From Sycobia sp. Sy_11 (lineage: Eukaryota; Arthropoda; Insecta; Hymenoptera; Epichrysomallidae), in NCBI GenBank assembly GCA_018907035.1, contig JACCIC010000064.1, positions 1,472,501 through 1,536,500 on the forward strand: DNA of 64,000 bases, read 5' to 3'. Numbering within the stretch: the stretch's first letter is position 1; every line of letters begins with the position of its first letter. The position numbers were made by a program, and so were the translations under genes. The notes below the pieces were generated by a model, which was not told the DNA's origin, made no database searches, and saw nothing but the letters and a program-made list of their open reading frames with translations. This document shows positions 1-10,739 of the stretch, one piece after another.

Positions 1-760
1 CGTCGGGACGTTTCAACGTGCCAAGGATGGCATCAGGAGTCTTTGAAAGATTCCTGCTCAACCTGGCCGCTTCTTTCCCCTCGCAGATGCTTTCACAATA
101 ATTCTTTCAGCTTTTCTCTCTGGCCGTCCTTACTGCATATCTGTATTCATCCCTAGACGATCTGTATGCGTCCCAAGCAGATTCTAAACTTGTTCGCCTG
201 GCTGTCTTACGAAGACGCTTGGTTTTCTCTTTTAGATAACCCACTTTCCTTTCCACTAGCGGACCTCGACTTTGGGCTTCGCTTGTTTAGGGCGACAGTT
301 TTCCTCAAAGGCATTTCTGATGGCGTCACTAAAGGAATTCGCGTTATATTAGTAATCTGCTCCATTAGCCTGTTTCCAAACGTGGGGGTATCATCCACAT
401 TGAGTATTTCTAGCTCTGTTCCTGCTAGATACACTAGAAGTTTGGTGCCCCTCTCATTCGTAGCAGTGCTACACCACACCCTGCGTTATGAGTTCGCATC
501 ACACCCTAGGACTAGTAGAAAATTGTTAATCGTACAATGTTCCACCAGTCTTCCGACTTTCTCAGTCGGATTGTCAGAGCTTCATATTGGAGGTAGGCGG
601 ATGCAAGAACCACTTATTCAATCTCCTCTACCTCCACAGAGACCACCGCTAGGTCTCCAGTACAGAGGCCGAGCATTGGCACAACACTTACAGCCGGACC
701 AGGGGTTACAATCACCCTAGGCTTATACCCTGGATCTGCCTCCGCCTTGACCTCCTGGCC
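1..760 (-). mobile_element. R1-like non-LTR retrotransposon fragment (endonuclease to RT linker)
   Basis: Read on the minus strand and across several frames, this encodes the end of an apurinic-type endonuclease and the linker before the reverse transcriptase. Visible pieces, in order, are ASAYLQYE near 590, a broken GCDAN motif near 500, NERGTKLL then NVDDTPTFGNR at about 450-365, AIRNAFEENCRP near 310, and RDEYRYAVRTARE with a RLSRNLSKTPDAILG-like stretch near 130-20. These follow the usual order of R1/SART-type ORF2 proteins, in which the PTF segment closes the endonuclease. Several frameshifts and stops make it dead. The RT domain would lie beyond the left edge. Clade assignment is inferred from motif order only. 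Confidence 0.7.
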
Positions 761-1255
761 AGTTGACGTATTTGAGGGATCATCAATTCGTTGTTCATTT
801 CAGGATTTTCATTCATGTTATCTATTTTGATCCCATGAGAAGCTAGGGAAATATTGACTACCGACACAGAGACCTGCATGTACCGGTTAGTCTAATTACT
901 CGGGGAGCTTGCCCGGGATCCTCGAGGCATTGTTAGAGACCGCTACTACTCCAGCGACAAAGTAAATCTGCTCGGCACGATGGCTCCCATCTTGGGCTTG
1001 GAGTTTGGATTTTATACCCAATCGGCCTCCTTCCAGATAAAATGGGGGGTTGCCCTTAGCCTGTGAGGGATCCACATGGCCTTTCCGCCGAATCCCGAGG
1101 CAGAATATTAGTTAAGAGAGTTCCAATCAGGTCCCCTTTAAGGTCCCGCTATAGTGGTTACTTTTTTAACTAGAGAGGCGGTTTACCGCATCAGGCCAAT
1201 CGTCACCACCATGCTCCGCCCGAAGGGCTAACCTCCCAATACCCACAGCCATTAC
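761..1255. other. GC-richer stretch next to the LINE fragment
   Basis: About 500 bases with a higher G+C content than the flanking DNA. No coding motif is readable on either strand. It may be the 5' part (ORF1 end or UTR) of the adjoining minus-strand LINE, but I see no zinc knuckle to prove this. Confidence 0.3.
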
Positions 1256-1320
1256 CAACATAATTTTATTTTATAAATATCCTATAAAATTTATACTATA
1301 ATTACACTATAACATTTTTT

Positions 1321-1371
1321 ATAAAGCATTGAATGAAGATCAAAAAAGCGGAAGCGAGATATTTGACAACC
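1321..1371 (+). mobile_element. Solo mariner terminal end
   Basis: The stretch from AAAGCATTGAATGAAGATC to GATATTTGACAACC matches the 3' end plus terminal inverted repeat of the two mariners at 26266-27545 and 40925-41561. Only the end is present and it abuts AT-rich DNA. It is a truncated remnant. Confidence 0.65.
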
Positions 1372-4300
1372 AAATATATATGTAAGACACAATGAAGTAA
1401 ATTTATTAACTAAATTTAATATCTATATGTAAGATTATGAATTCAAAAAACTCATATGTATGAAGCAAAAATATTAATTGAAAATTGCAGAATATTTAAC
1501 AATATTATATATTCGTATATTAAAAAAACAGAAAAAGACATGAATGCACACAAAACTACATTGAAATATGACAGATGTAAAAATGTTCATCAAGAGAGAA
1601 ATAATGAATATTGTAATATAAAGTACGACTGAAACTATCGAACCTATACAATATTATTAATACAATGAAAAATTCATTTTTCAAAAAAAAGACATTTTTT
1701 GTCTTTTCCAACATATTTAAATTAATTGAAATATTATGATTATATTTTTCAAATTTACCTACATCTTTTCACTTTACAGAAATTTCAAAATCTTGAAAAT
1801 GAGAACATTTTCGTACTGTTTATATGTTGAAAGTTGATTAATATTTACTTTAACTGCATATATAGCTGATAAAACTGCTCATTTGAGGCATTGATTATGA
1901 TTACTTTTTACATTGACATATGCATATCTCTTTTCTATTTGTAGATAGTGTAATATATAAGCTACCTTTTATAGGATTCGATTTATGTATATATTAATAT
2001 CATTTATGATCAAATGCAACGATCAGCCAGAATCTCTCTCCTGAAATTCATCCATATCACGCTGAATAGATTCTTTAACATACGTTGCTTTATTTACCAT
2101 TCTTTTAAATTCATAATATTAAATATTTGAGTATTTTATGTATTAAAATACTTCATTTCTACTATCTGTCTAAATTTTTAGATACAATGTAGTCTGCAGA
2201 GAGCACTGTATTAGTTTTCATAGCTGCAAGATTTTGTAAGGATAGTTTAATTTGCTTCTCAACCAATTTAAATGTATATTTAAAAATGCATGATGAAGAT
2301 GTATGAAGATGTTTCATATTCGTTACACTTCTAGATTTTATAAAATTGTTGAAAGTAGATTCAACATCACTCCACGTTACGTAATCGTTCTCCTTTTGCA
2401 CTAAGTTATCACCTTCTTTGGGATATCTATTTAATTTGTAAAAAATACTTTGCAAATAATTTACAAGTGATTCTAGTATTTTTTATGAGATTGGTTATCA
2501 ATATGATTGTTGATGTTATGTTAAAAACTCACCAACATGAAAAGGCTCCACGATTTCGTTTATATGTTGGATGTTTATGTGTAAATAAATGAATAGACAC
2601 AATTTGAGCCACAAATTAAATTAATTGATTGGCTTTTGGGCAAAAGCCTGGTAGGCATAAAAATCCCACGAAACGTATATTTATTTTTTGATTGAAATTT
2701 TGGTTGATGTACATAAATGTGCTGTTGCACCGATTCGTATTAAGCGCTATGATGCAACGCTTGTACCGCATTTACGGTAATCACGAGGCCCCGGTGGACA
2801 AACAGTTGTCCTTTATAGTCGTATAATTGTATGTACATAATCTATAATCGTATATATTGAATTGTATGAATGTATTAAATGAATTAATGAATTATGAATG
2901 ATTAAATATAAAGTACATTTAAACGCGTGCAATCGCAAGTAGATTTGAACTCGACGAAAAGTCGTGTTGAACTGCATCTTAAATTCGATAGGCTCGATCA
3001 TCATAATCATGCTCTCTTTGTGAGCATATGAACTCGATATCTTTAAACCAAACAAACCCGAATTCGTTGAACTAAAACTTCCGTCCAGGAACATTTGAAG
3101 ATATATAATTCATCCATCGATCGATATGCTCCCTATCAGAGATATTTTTAATGCAAACAAACAGGATTCTCGGAACAGCTGAATGGCATCCTGATAATAT
3201 TTCAATAATGCCATGCTTAACAATACTCTTACAAAGCAAGATAATTTAATATAATTAAAACAATCTAAGTTTTAAAAAATTAATTTACTATCATTTATTG
3301 TTGTATAAGGATACTATAACTATCACTAATTTGTAAAGGGTGAAAAAGCAGATCATAAGCTACGAATATAAATATAAATACAAAATGTGAACAGTTTGTG
3401 GTTTAAATCTATACTGAATAAACTTGCTGCTTTGACTTACTTTTATAACTAGAAACGTCTTACAATTTGGTATGTTACAGTGGCCTTTCTATAGAAGTCA
3501 AAGTTGATATAGCAGCATACCTAATATGTTTTGGAAAATTTCCTTTCACTTTTCAACTAAAACGTATATCTCTTGCTTTAAATAAAAACCGTAACTCAAT
3601 TAAAAGTTACTAAAAAGTAATATATAAGAATAATAAGCAATATATAATATACCAATTACATGTGTAATGAAAGACGAATAGTGGAGATGTTCATGAGTTA
3701 ATAAAAAAAACTGAAAAAAAAACAAACAAAAAATCATTCTTACTCATTATGGAGTACATTGTAGATGTGCAAAACTTCAAAAGCTTTTCGAATGAATTTA
3801 TTTTGAAAGAAGTTACAATAATTACTCTTGAATACGATTCACAAATTGTTTATTTGCTTCAATTACCGAAAAAATTGTGTAGCCTTTCTGAGAAAGAATC
3901 AATGGTTAAAACGTAATTATCATGAGTTGCCATAGAATTCTAACAATGTACTATATGAAGAAATTAAAACAATAATTGGTAATTGTTTAAAAAAATCTCG
4001 AATGATCTATGTATAAGATATTCAATAAAAAGGTACCTGCAAAAATTTTCAATCAATATTAAAAATTTTGAGGACTTAAACTGTCCACCATTATGAAAAT
4101 TACAAGCTTCTGCCAATACGTACTACACTTGTCATACATTGCGGTTTATGCCAGTATGTAAGTACAATCGTCGAAGATTGCAAGAAATTGACGAAATAGG
4201 TTTATTTTTAATGTATACGTAATACAAGTAAAATTAATTTCTAGAGAAATAATTTTTCATTCATTTAATGTATTCGAAATAGAGTTTAGACAGAGTAGAG

Positions 4301-4390
4301 TTTCGAATCTATAGAAAAATATTCTTTTTTCCTAGCTGCATATAAAATACAGCAGATGGCAATGAAAATTCCTCCTCTACTGTTCGAACT
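1372..4390. other. AT-rich DNA without recognisable genes
   Basis: About 3 kb of A+T-rich sequence. Short minus-strand ORFs at 2162-2455 (97 aa) and 2813-3094 (93 aa) show no motif I recognise and lie in biased composition. A slightly GC-richer patch at 2930-3090 may be an old repeat. Confidence 0.4.
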
Positions 4391-5100
4391 GACTCTAATG
4401 TAAACAACAAGGGAGCTCGAACTGAGTCCGATGTAAATATCAGGTGATGTTGCATACGAATGCCAGCGTGTCCATGGTTATTACATAGGAAACAGAGAAG
4501 GGCCTTGACAGATAAGGAGAGAAAAATATATTGTTTTCTCTCTGTCTAGCTGGTGTATACACCACAACAGAGAAAGGAAGAATAGCAGGCGCACAATGCC
4601 GTATAGTCTTAAGCACGCTATAAACTAAGAAAGTACTAAGGTTCCTATCCCCCCTCCTATCTAATGCAACGAGTGCGATAGGGAAAGAGAGAGAGAGAGA
4701 GAGAGCTATATAAATTTCTCTCCCTCTAACATGCAACTAGAGTAGACAGAGAGAAAATATGTAGAGCACTCTCTCGCTCTCTCTTACTCTCTCTTGTATA
4801 TGCCGCTAGAGGTTATGACGTAGTGAGATTAAATGATGTTATAGGGTGTATCACAGGGGATGCTACAGTCTCGTATGTACACACCTATATTTTAGAGCGA
4901 TGGCTCATGGTGCGTTTCGTCCCGGGGTTACCGACTGGACTCGTCAGTAAGGCATTGTCGGTAACACCTGCCTTAGACGCGGTCATATGGACCGGGTCAA
5001 GGGCTTATATATTAACCGGAGGCCTGTGTGGTCGCTCACGGGTTAACTAAGGTGCCAAGCTGCCCTCTGCTGGCAGACTTGACATGTGGGTACCCCACAA
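4391..5100. other. GA/CT-rich repeat patch and GC-richer island
   Basis: Contains a short (GA)n run near 4688-4707, CT-rich blocks near 4770-4795, and a GC-richer stretch at 4820-5100. Nothing codes convincingly; the 75-aa ORF at 4823-5050 has no recognised motif. Probably decayed transposon sequence. Confidence 0.3.
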
Positions 5101-5601
5101 TATAATGAAATTAAAAATAAAAGATCGCTGTAATCTAAGACAGCTCTGAATCAGTTGTGGTGATTGCACGAGATTGTACAAATTTTCTCAACTTGCTATA
5201 TCTGATAGATTAAGAGCTTTTCATTTAATGTTTCATTTTTTAAATAAGTATTATATTTAATAATATTTTTTTAAAAATATTATTATTTTAACTTTTTAAA
5301 ATATTAGTTGGATAATAAAAATTGTACTTATGTCGACAGTTCTGAATTCAATTAATAAAAATTTTTATCGGTCTTACAGTCTCTTTAATATCATATATTA
5401 GCTAAAATAATGACAGTCAAACTGTCCATGTTTATGATCACCCCCGTAGAATCAGAAATAAAACTTATTACTACAATAAATTATATCGGAAAATTAAAAA
5501 TTAAAATACAATAATAAGTAAAATAAAAATAACAAAAGTACTATTCTATGTTAAGGACAACCTGACTACCCCCACCACCTTAAATTTAGAATTACCTTCT
5601 T

Positions 5602-5640
5602 GTCCGACGTTTGGAACCGCTACGGTTCATTATCAGGAAC
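5602..5640 (-). ncRNA. Decayed hammerhead ribozyme of the PLE end
   Basis: On the minus strand the order is GTTC, CTGATAA, then a hairpin GAACC/GGTTC with a short loop, then CAAA, CGTC and GGAC. GTTC can pair with GGAC as stem I, the hairpin is stem II, and GTC before GGAC sits at the expected cleavage site. Stem III would be only a self-complementary ACGT, as in the minimal type I hammerheads reported for PLE terminal repeats, which can work as dimers. CTGATAA for CTGATGA and CAAA for GAAA are changes in the conserved core, so activity is unlikely. Confidence 0.6.
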
Positions 5641-5760
5641 TAAACTAAATTGAAAAACCCAGCATGCTACTTTATATACGCAATCCCCACTGTAAATTTA
5701 TTAATATAACATGTAAAGGACCCCCCTTTTTTTCTTCAACTTAAATACGAAATACAAATT

Positions 5761-6030
5761 CTATATTAATAAGGAGTGATAAGTGTTGTCCAATTTACTT
5801 GACTCTAACATTAAATTTACATTATTGGGATTTTTCAAAATATGAATATTTTCAAGAGTTTCTCTTTTACATTTATTCTTAATACCGTGTTCCAAAATAT
5901 TTACATTATCAAAATCGAAAGAATGTAACAAGTTTAAACTATGTTCTTTTAGCCCGAATGTCCCATTCATGCTTCGTAAGCTATATTGATGTTCATATAT
6001 TCTTTGTTTTAGGTACCTTCCCGTTTGTTC
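5761..6030 (-). pseudogene. PLE GIY-YIG endonuclease, C-terminal fragment
   Basis: The minus-strand frame starts EQTGRYLKQRIYEHQ and continues with LKEHSLNLLHSFDFDN, KCKRETLENIHI and ends LDNTYHSLLI. This order (YVGxTxRxLxxRxxEH, then H..FDF.N, then KR..LE..HI, then YxxLL) is that of the C-terminal GIY-YIG endonuclease of PLEs, which nicks DNA to prime reverse transcription. The GIY and YIG strands themselves are missing, because the sequence switches to the opposite-strand copy at about 6035-6065. It belongs to the left, minus-oriented PLE end. Confidence 0.7.
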
Positions 6031-6068
6031 AATATTGTTAAATTGTTAAAGAGCATTGCTAAAAATGG

Positions 6069-7510
6069 ATGAAAATGAATTTAAAGGCTATAACAATTAA
6101 AGAACAACTTACTTTTTTACTTAGATGCAAAAAATCGAGCATTTTTTCTACATATATAGATAAATATTTTCAAAATAAACTTTTTTCTCGGAATTACGAT
6201 AAAAGAGTCTCTTATGATTTAGAAAGAAATATTTTCTATTTTAAAAACAACTTAATAAATTTAGAAATCAGATATAAAAATTATAAAATTTATCAATTAT
6301 CAAAATCTTTATTAAAAATAGAAGAATATTTATATAGATACTTAGAAAATAATGATTTAAAAGAATTCTTTCTAGTTCAAAACAGACACTTTAATAAATT
6401 AAAGTACGAGAAAAAAAATAAACGGAAAAGCAAATTTGAACATTTAAAAAATATAAAACACTCAAACAAATAATATTTATAATAATAATAAAAATTGGTT
6501 GAAAATTTAACAAATATTACCATTTCAAAAGAAGTTGTGAATATTCTTTCAAAAGGTACAAAATTTAGAATATCTTATTCGAATAACAAATTTCCTATTA
6601 AGGAAATCATAGCTGACGTAGAAAGTAGTATTATTAGTTGCAATAAAGATATGAAAAAATAATGTAGAACCTCATTAATAAAGGTTATTAATAATTTTAA
6701 AAAGAAAATAGATTTCAAAATTATATAAATACTAACATCATACACGAATACAAAACAACACAAATATTATATTCCAGAATGCAGATAATGGAAATGTAAC
6801 AGTAGCATCTGACAAGAAAAAATATATTCATACAATTACAATGATGTTAAAGGATAACACAAATTACAAGAAAATTGAGAATCCTCATATTAATAGGCTA
6901 CAAAGTAAATTGAAAGAATTAGTAAAAGAATGGAAATATAAAATATTACATTAATGAAATGATTTTTAAACACTTAAAATGCGGAAATGGAACAATAGAC
7001 TAATGTTATGAGGTTCCCAAAATTCACAAAGAGCAATTAACCAATAGAATAATAATATCATCAATTAATTTTCCAACATATAATATTGCAAAATATTTAT
7101 CAAATATATTAATTAAGATTGTTGGAAAAACCAACTCTTATGTTGAAGATAGTTTGAGTTTTTATGAAGCAGTTAAAGATATTAATATTCCGAATAATTA
7201 TAGGATGATTCCATTGGCTCTAGTATCTTTATTTACAAATATACCATTAGATTTATTTAAAGAAATTATAGAAGAAAAAGGGTTAGAAATTAACATACAC
7301 ACAAAATTAACAAAAGATGAATTTATAAAGGCAATCAATTTAATTTTCAATAACACAATTTTTTCTTTTCAAAATAATTTTTATTAACAAAAATATGCAT
7401 GTCCAATAGAATCACTTTTATCACCGGTGATTGCTAATTTGGTAATAGAAAAATTAGAAAATATTGCATTAAATAAATTGAATTTTGAACAAGAAGGTAA
7501 TTCTAAATTT
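6069..7510 (+). pseudogene. PLE reverse transcriptase, broken
   Basis: A plus-strand reading frame interrupted by several stops and shifts. The N-terminal part (6069-6473) has KEQLTFLLRCKKSSIF, typical of the PLE N-terminal region. Next come NILSKGTKFRISY near 6540-6575, ADNGNVTVASDKKKYI near 6780, PKIHKEQLTNRIIISS near 7015, LVSLFTNIPLDL near 7220-7260, and QKYACPIESLLSPVIANL near 7390-7440. These correspond to the DKG, PKxHK, SLxTNIP and Q..GxxMGSPLSP blocks of PLE reverse transcriptases. The YxDD block and everything after it are deleted. This cannot be a working enzyme. Confidence 0.75.
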
Positions 7511-7745
7511 AAGGTGGTGGGGGTAGTCAGGTTGTCCTTAACATAGAATAGTACTTTTGTTATTTTTATTTTACTTATTATTGTATTTTAATTTTTAATT
7601 TTCTGATATAATTTATTGTAGTAATAAGTTTTATCTCAGATTTTACAAGGGTGATCATAAACAAGGACAGTTTGACTGTCATTATTTTAGCTAATATATG
7701 ATATTAAAAAGACTGTAAGAACGATAAAAATATTTATTAATTTAG

Positions 7746-8140
7746 TTGGATATATTATATTTAAATGTAAAAATAATAATATTTAGAAAAAATAAACCTC
7801 TACTTAGCCGATTGTTATAAACTAAAATAATAAATATTTTTATCAGCCTTACAGTTTTTATACAATAATATGATTACATAATGACAATTATTACCATTAT
7901 TATTACTATTAAATGTTTAGTGATTTTTATTAACTGTGTTGTACAATATCGAAATTAGTCTATACATAAACTAATTTCTTGTTAAAAATAATGAAATATT
8001 TCGTCAATTTTACAAAATATTTTATAAAAACACGAAAATAAAATAAAACGCTAGGGCCCACGCGGCAGCTGCGCAATCCACTCGCGGTTATAGAAAATAA
8101 AACAAATGAGATATAAACTTAATCATAGACACTGATCTTT
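7746..8140. other. AT-rich flank with a second PLE terminal motif
   Basis: AT-rich DNA. At 7826-7850 on the minus strand a diverged copy of the PLE 3' terminus is seen (AATATTTTTATCAGCCTTAC on the plus strand). A small GC-rich patch lies at 8048-8090. No gene is visible. Confidence 0.4.
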
Positions 8141-8164
8141 TTCTCAGCCGAACCCTCCGTTACC

Positions 8165-8455
8165 CGGGTCAATTACGTGTTTTATGAGTATAGGAACGAC
8201 TTCCACGAGGACTTTCATATTCGAAACATAGAATAAGGTGGCGAGGTGTATGGGGATGATCTCCAAGAAGAGTTTTATGTTTGCATGATAGAAATATATG
8301 TCCATGTGATTCTGTACAATTTCCACGGAGAGTTTTGTGCTGGTACGGTAGAAGCAAATATCCATGGGTTTCGGGACGTGTTCCAATGGGAGTTATATGT
8401 TCATACGGTAGGAATAGATATCCATATTGTTCGCGGCATTTGTACTCCGTATGCT
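8165..8455 (-). repeat. 60-bp satellite, array 1 (about 4.5 units, minus orientation)
   Basis: Successive blocks of 60 bases recur, each with a GTTCG.AC(A)-like and a CTTCCA..GA-like segment in the plus-strand text. Because 60 is a multiple of 3, the array gives open frames with a 20-residue period (for example STKLSVEIVQNHMDIYFYHA). The same unit forms arrays at 10395-10735 and 32971-33670. Units differ by many substitutions, so the array is old. Confidence 0.75.
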
Positions 8456-8459
8456 GGAG

Positions 8460-9662
8460 ATAAAAAATTTTACTGAAATAATTTTAAACGTCTACGCTTC
8501 AAAAACTGAGCATACGTTGTTAATAAATGTACAGCTAATCCTTCTCCGGTAGTATGCCCATATAGAGGAACAAGAAGGACGGCAGATGTGCGCCTGGTCA
8601 TAACAGGGCATCATTGCGCAGAAGATTCGAGGAGACAGTCAGTATATTGGTAGAGCTTCAAACGGTAACTCGAGAACCGCGCGTTCAAAGGTACATAAAT
8701 TCTAGAAATCTCTCCGTTACTTGCGTGTAATTTCTTGCTTGGTGGCATTCGTGCTTTCCGTTTTAGTGTAACAGTAAGATCTCCTTGTGAAACCAGAGAC
8801 GCAGCTTCTTACAGGAATAGCGACGGGGTAACCTTTGGCTATAGAGATAGACTATCGATATAATGTGGATATCGAGAACGATCAGAGATCTTTCTCAGGT
8901 CTCAGGCTAGCAATCGATCAGCACTGAAGTTGAATGGCCATTCGTTCTTCTTTTTCATAAGGTATTATAGTTGTACATTAGATTTCGCGCGATTCACTGG
9001 TTATTTTAACTGGTTATTGTAACTCGTTGTATGCATTGTATGGTGTGTATTGTAACGTGACGTCTGCGCGTGATTCTTAGCTTTTAGAATAAGTGTGTGT
9101 CTTTCTAATGCGAATATATTAAACTACGTTCTATTGTTTAAGTTAAAAGTAGTCATTGGAACTTAAAGGGCTCCCCCCTTGAGACTGGAGTTTTTTATGC
9201 CGGATAAGTACCAATTGTCTTTTATTTCTATTTATTATTAAAGCATTATTTATTTTAATTAATTATATTAATTTATATCATTTACACCTCCCTTCCTTTA
9301 ATGAACTTATTTTAATCCTTTTTTTATACATACAGTACAGGTGAGACTTATTTATTTATTTACATTTCATCAGATATTTCAAGTTACTTTGATTACATAC
9401 TTAAACATGGTGCCCCGGGTGACGATGGAGTGAGGATGTCCTCCTTCCGGCCACGACCACAGATACGTGGACTTGGGTGTGGCGTAGAATTACCCTGATT
9501 GGAGGTTGCAGGGAAACCGACGATTCTTCTCCCACAGTAGATGCTTGACACGCGAATGTGTCTTGTATTTACACTTTTTTCCATGCAGCATCATCAGCCA
9601 GTCTATGACAGAGCAGATAATTGTGCCGATATAGCAACAATTGTCTCCTCTAACCTCTTTGT
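8460..9662. other. Unassigned insert between satellite arrays, left part
   Basis: A moderately GC-rich region (8560-9180) then AT-rich DNA. No repeat ends are certain. The minus-strand frame 9393-9584 has scattered Cys and Gly but no zinc-knuckle spacing. The region could be the end of a decayed LTR retrotransposon whose coding part is the broken ORF at 9663-10346. I cannot prove this. Confidence 0.3.
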
Positions 9663-10346
9663 TCAGAGGTCTTGCTCTGTCATATACCGCACAATATCCT
9701 TCATTGTATATTGAGCTAGATTGTCAAGTGGATCGCTGGCAATTGTGCTTGATGATGGAGGTAGGATCGCGCGCTTCGACTGATCCTCTGGGCGAAGTAG
9801 GCCACCTGCATTCATCTGCTCAGCCATACCAGTCTGGCTGGACAGAACCACTCTCAAGCACAATCGAGAGGCTACTAAATTCCCTTTGACCTCTTTGTCG
9901 TTTCTTAATAATTCCAAGGGATGCCTCTCTTCTCCATCAGCTGTAGAGTCCAGAGAGAAAGGATCACCTTCTGCTACCATCCTTTCAATTAAGAACTTCC
10001 TAGCTGACTCGTGCTTAAGAAAAATATGACCCGGGTCTTCCTCTTCTTCAGCCGTGAAATCTTCTGGGTCATGTTCTCCTTTCAGCCACTGACTCATCCA
10101 ACTAAGTTTCTCGAAAACTCTGACCTCATTTCACAGAAACAGCTGATCTAGGTATTCATCGATTTCCCCTCCTGCGCTATATAGATACCGTTGGTCGAAT
10201 TGAATCGATAGTGTTGTAGAGAAGGATGAGATCGGTCTGTTTGAATCCATTGTATTCCTAACTAATAACAAATGTGACAACGTGGAATATACCTCGAAAT
10301 ATGTTGTTTCAATTATAGAGAGGCACTGATTATAGTGAGTGTTCAC
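9663..10346 (-). pseudogene. Unrecognised ORF with one in-frame stop
   Basis: Two minus-strand frames, 10346-10131 and 10130-9663, are in the same phase and separated only by one TGA at 10133-10131. Joined in reading, they span about 228 codons. The second half has an acidic stretch DPEDFTAEEEEDP and a charged segment KFLIERMVAEGDPFSL; the C-terminal part has LAQYTMKDIVRYMTEQ. It has no motif I can name. Its composition is more protein-like than its surroundings. A decayed retrotransposon gag or a transposon accessory protein is possible; so is chance. A likely start is the Met at 10253 (MDSNRPIS). Confidence 0.35.
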
Positions 10347-10394
10347 TATAATCTATTAAAGAAAATATAAATACAATTTTTCTTAATCAAGCAC

Positions 10395-10735
10395 ACCTCG
10401 AGTCTACGAGTGGAATTCGTCCAGAAACACATGGGCATCATATTCTATCGTTCGAGCACAAAACTCCCGTAGAATCTGTTCCAAAACATGCCGATATCGT
10501 ATTCTACATTGCGAACACAAAACTATCCGTGAAAACCGTCCCTATACACCAGAACATCGTATTCTACCGTTCGAACGCGAAACTCCGTACAGAAGTTGTC
10601 TCTACACATCTAGAGATCGGTTCCTACCGTACGAACACAAAACTATCCGTAGAAGTGATCTCGAAACACACAAACATCGCATTTTACCTTGCAATGATAA
10701 AACTATCCGTGGAAATCGCAATCGTGCATTCGGAA
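10395..10735 (+). repeat. 60-bp satellite, array 2 (about 5.5 units, plus orientation)
   Basis: Units with a clear 60-base period, for example GAAGTTGTCTCTACACATCT at 10581 and GAAGTGATCTCGAAACACAC at 10641. Each unit contains TTCTACCGTTCGAAC-like and AAAACTATCCGT-like segments. The array gives an open frame at 10529-10804 with a 20-residue period. It points away from array 1, so the two arrays diverge around the 8460-10390 insert. Confidence 0.8.
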
Positions 10736-10739
10736 CCAT

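Larger units (their letters stand above)
5200..7745. mobile_element. Penelope-like element with inverted terminal copies
   Basis: A rearranged PLE. About 5340-5595 and about 7510-7740 are inverted copies of one another; both carry the phrase GGTGGTGGGGGTAGTCAGG next to the coding part and a terminal TTATTAATT-type end. The left arm continues into a GIY-YIG endonuclease fragment read on the minus strand. The right arm is joined to a reverse transcriptase read on the plus strand. Inverted or tandem partial copies at PLE ends (pLTRs) are known for this class. The plus copy is internally deleted: the RT stops near 7500 and jumps straight to the 3' end at a shared CAAGAAGGTAATTC stretch. Confidence 0.8.

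Noticed and set aside
2162..3094. Two minus-strand ORFs of 97 and 93 codons
   Set aside because: No motif, no splice context, and AT-rich composition; not supportable as genes.
8165..8455. CRISPR array
   Set aside because: The 60-bp units are contiguous and diverged, with no constant-repeat/variable-spacer pattern, and the genome is eukaryotic.
9393..9584. Possible zinc knuckle in a 63-codon frame
   Set aside because: The Cys and His spacing does not fit CCHC or any other zinc motif I know.
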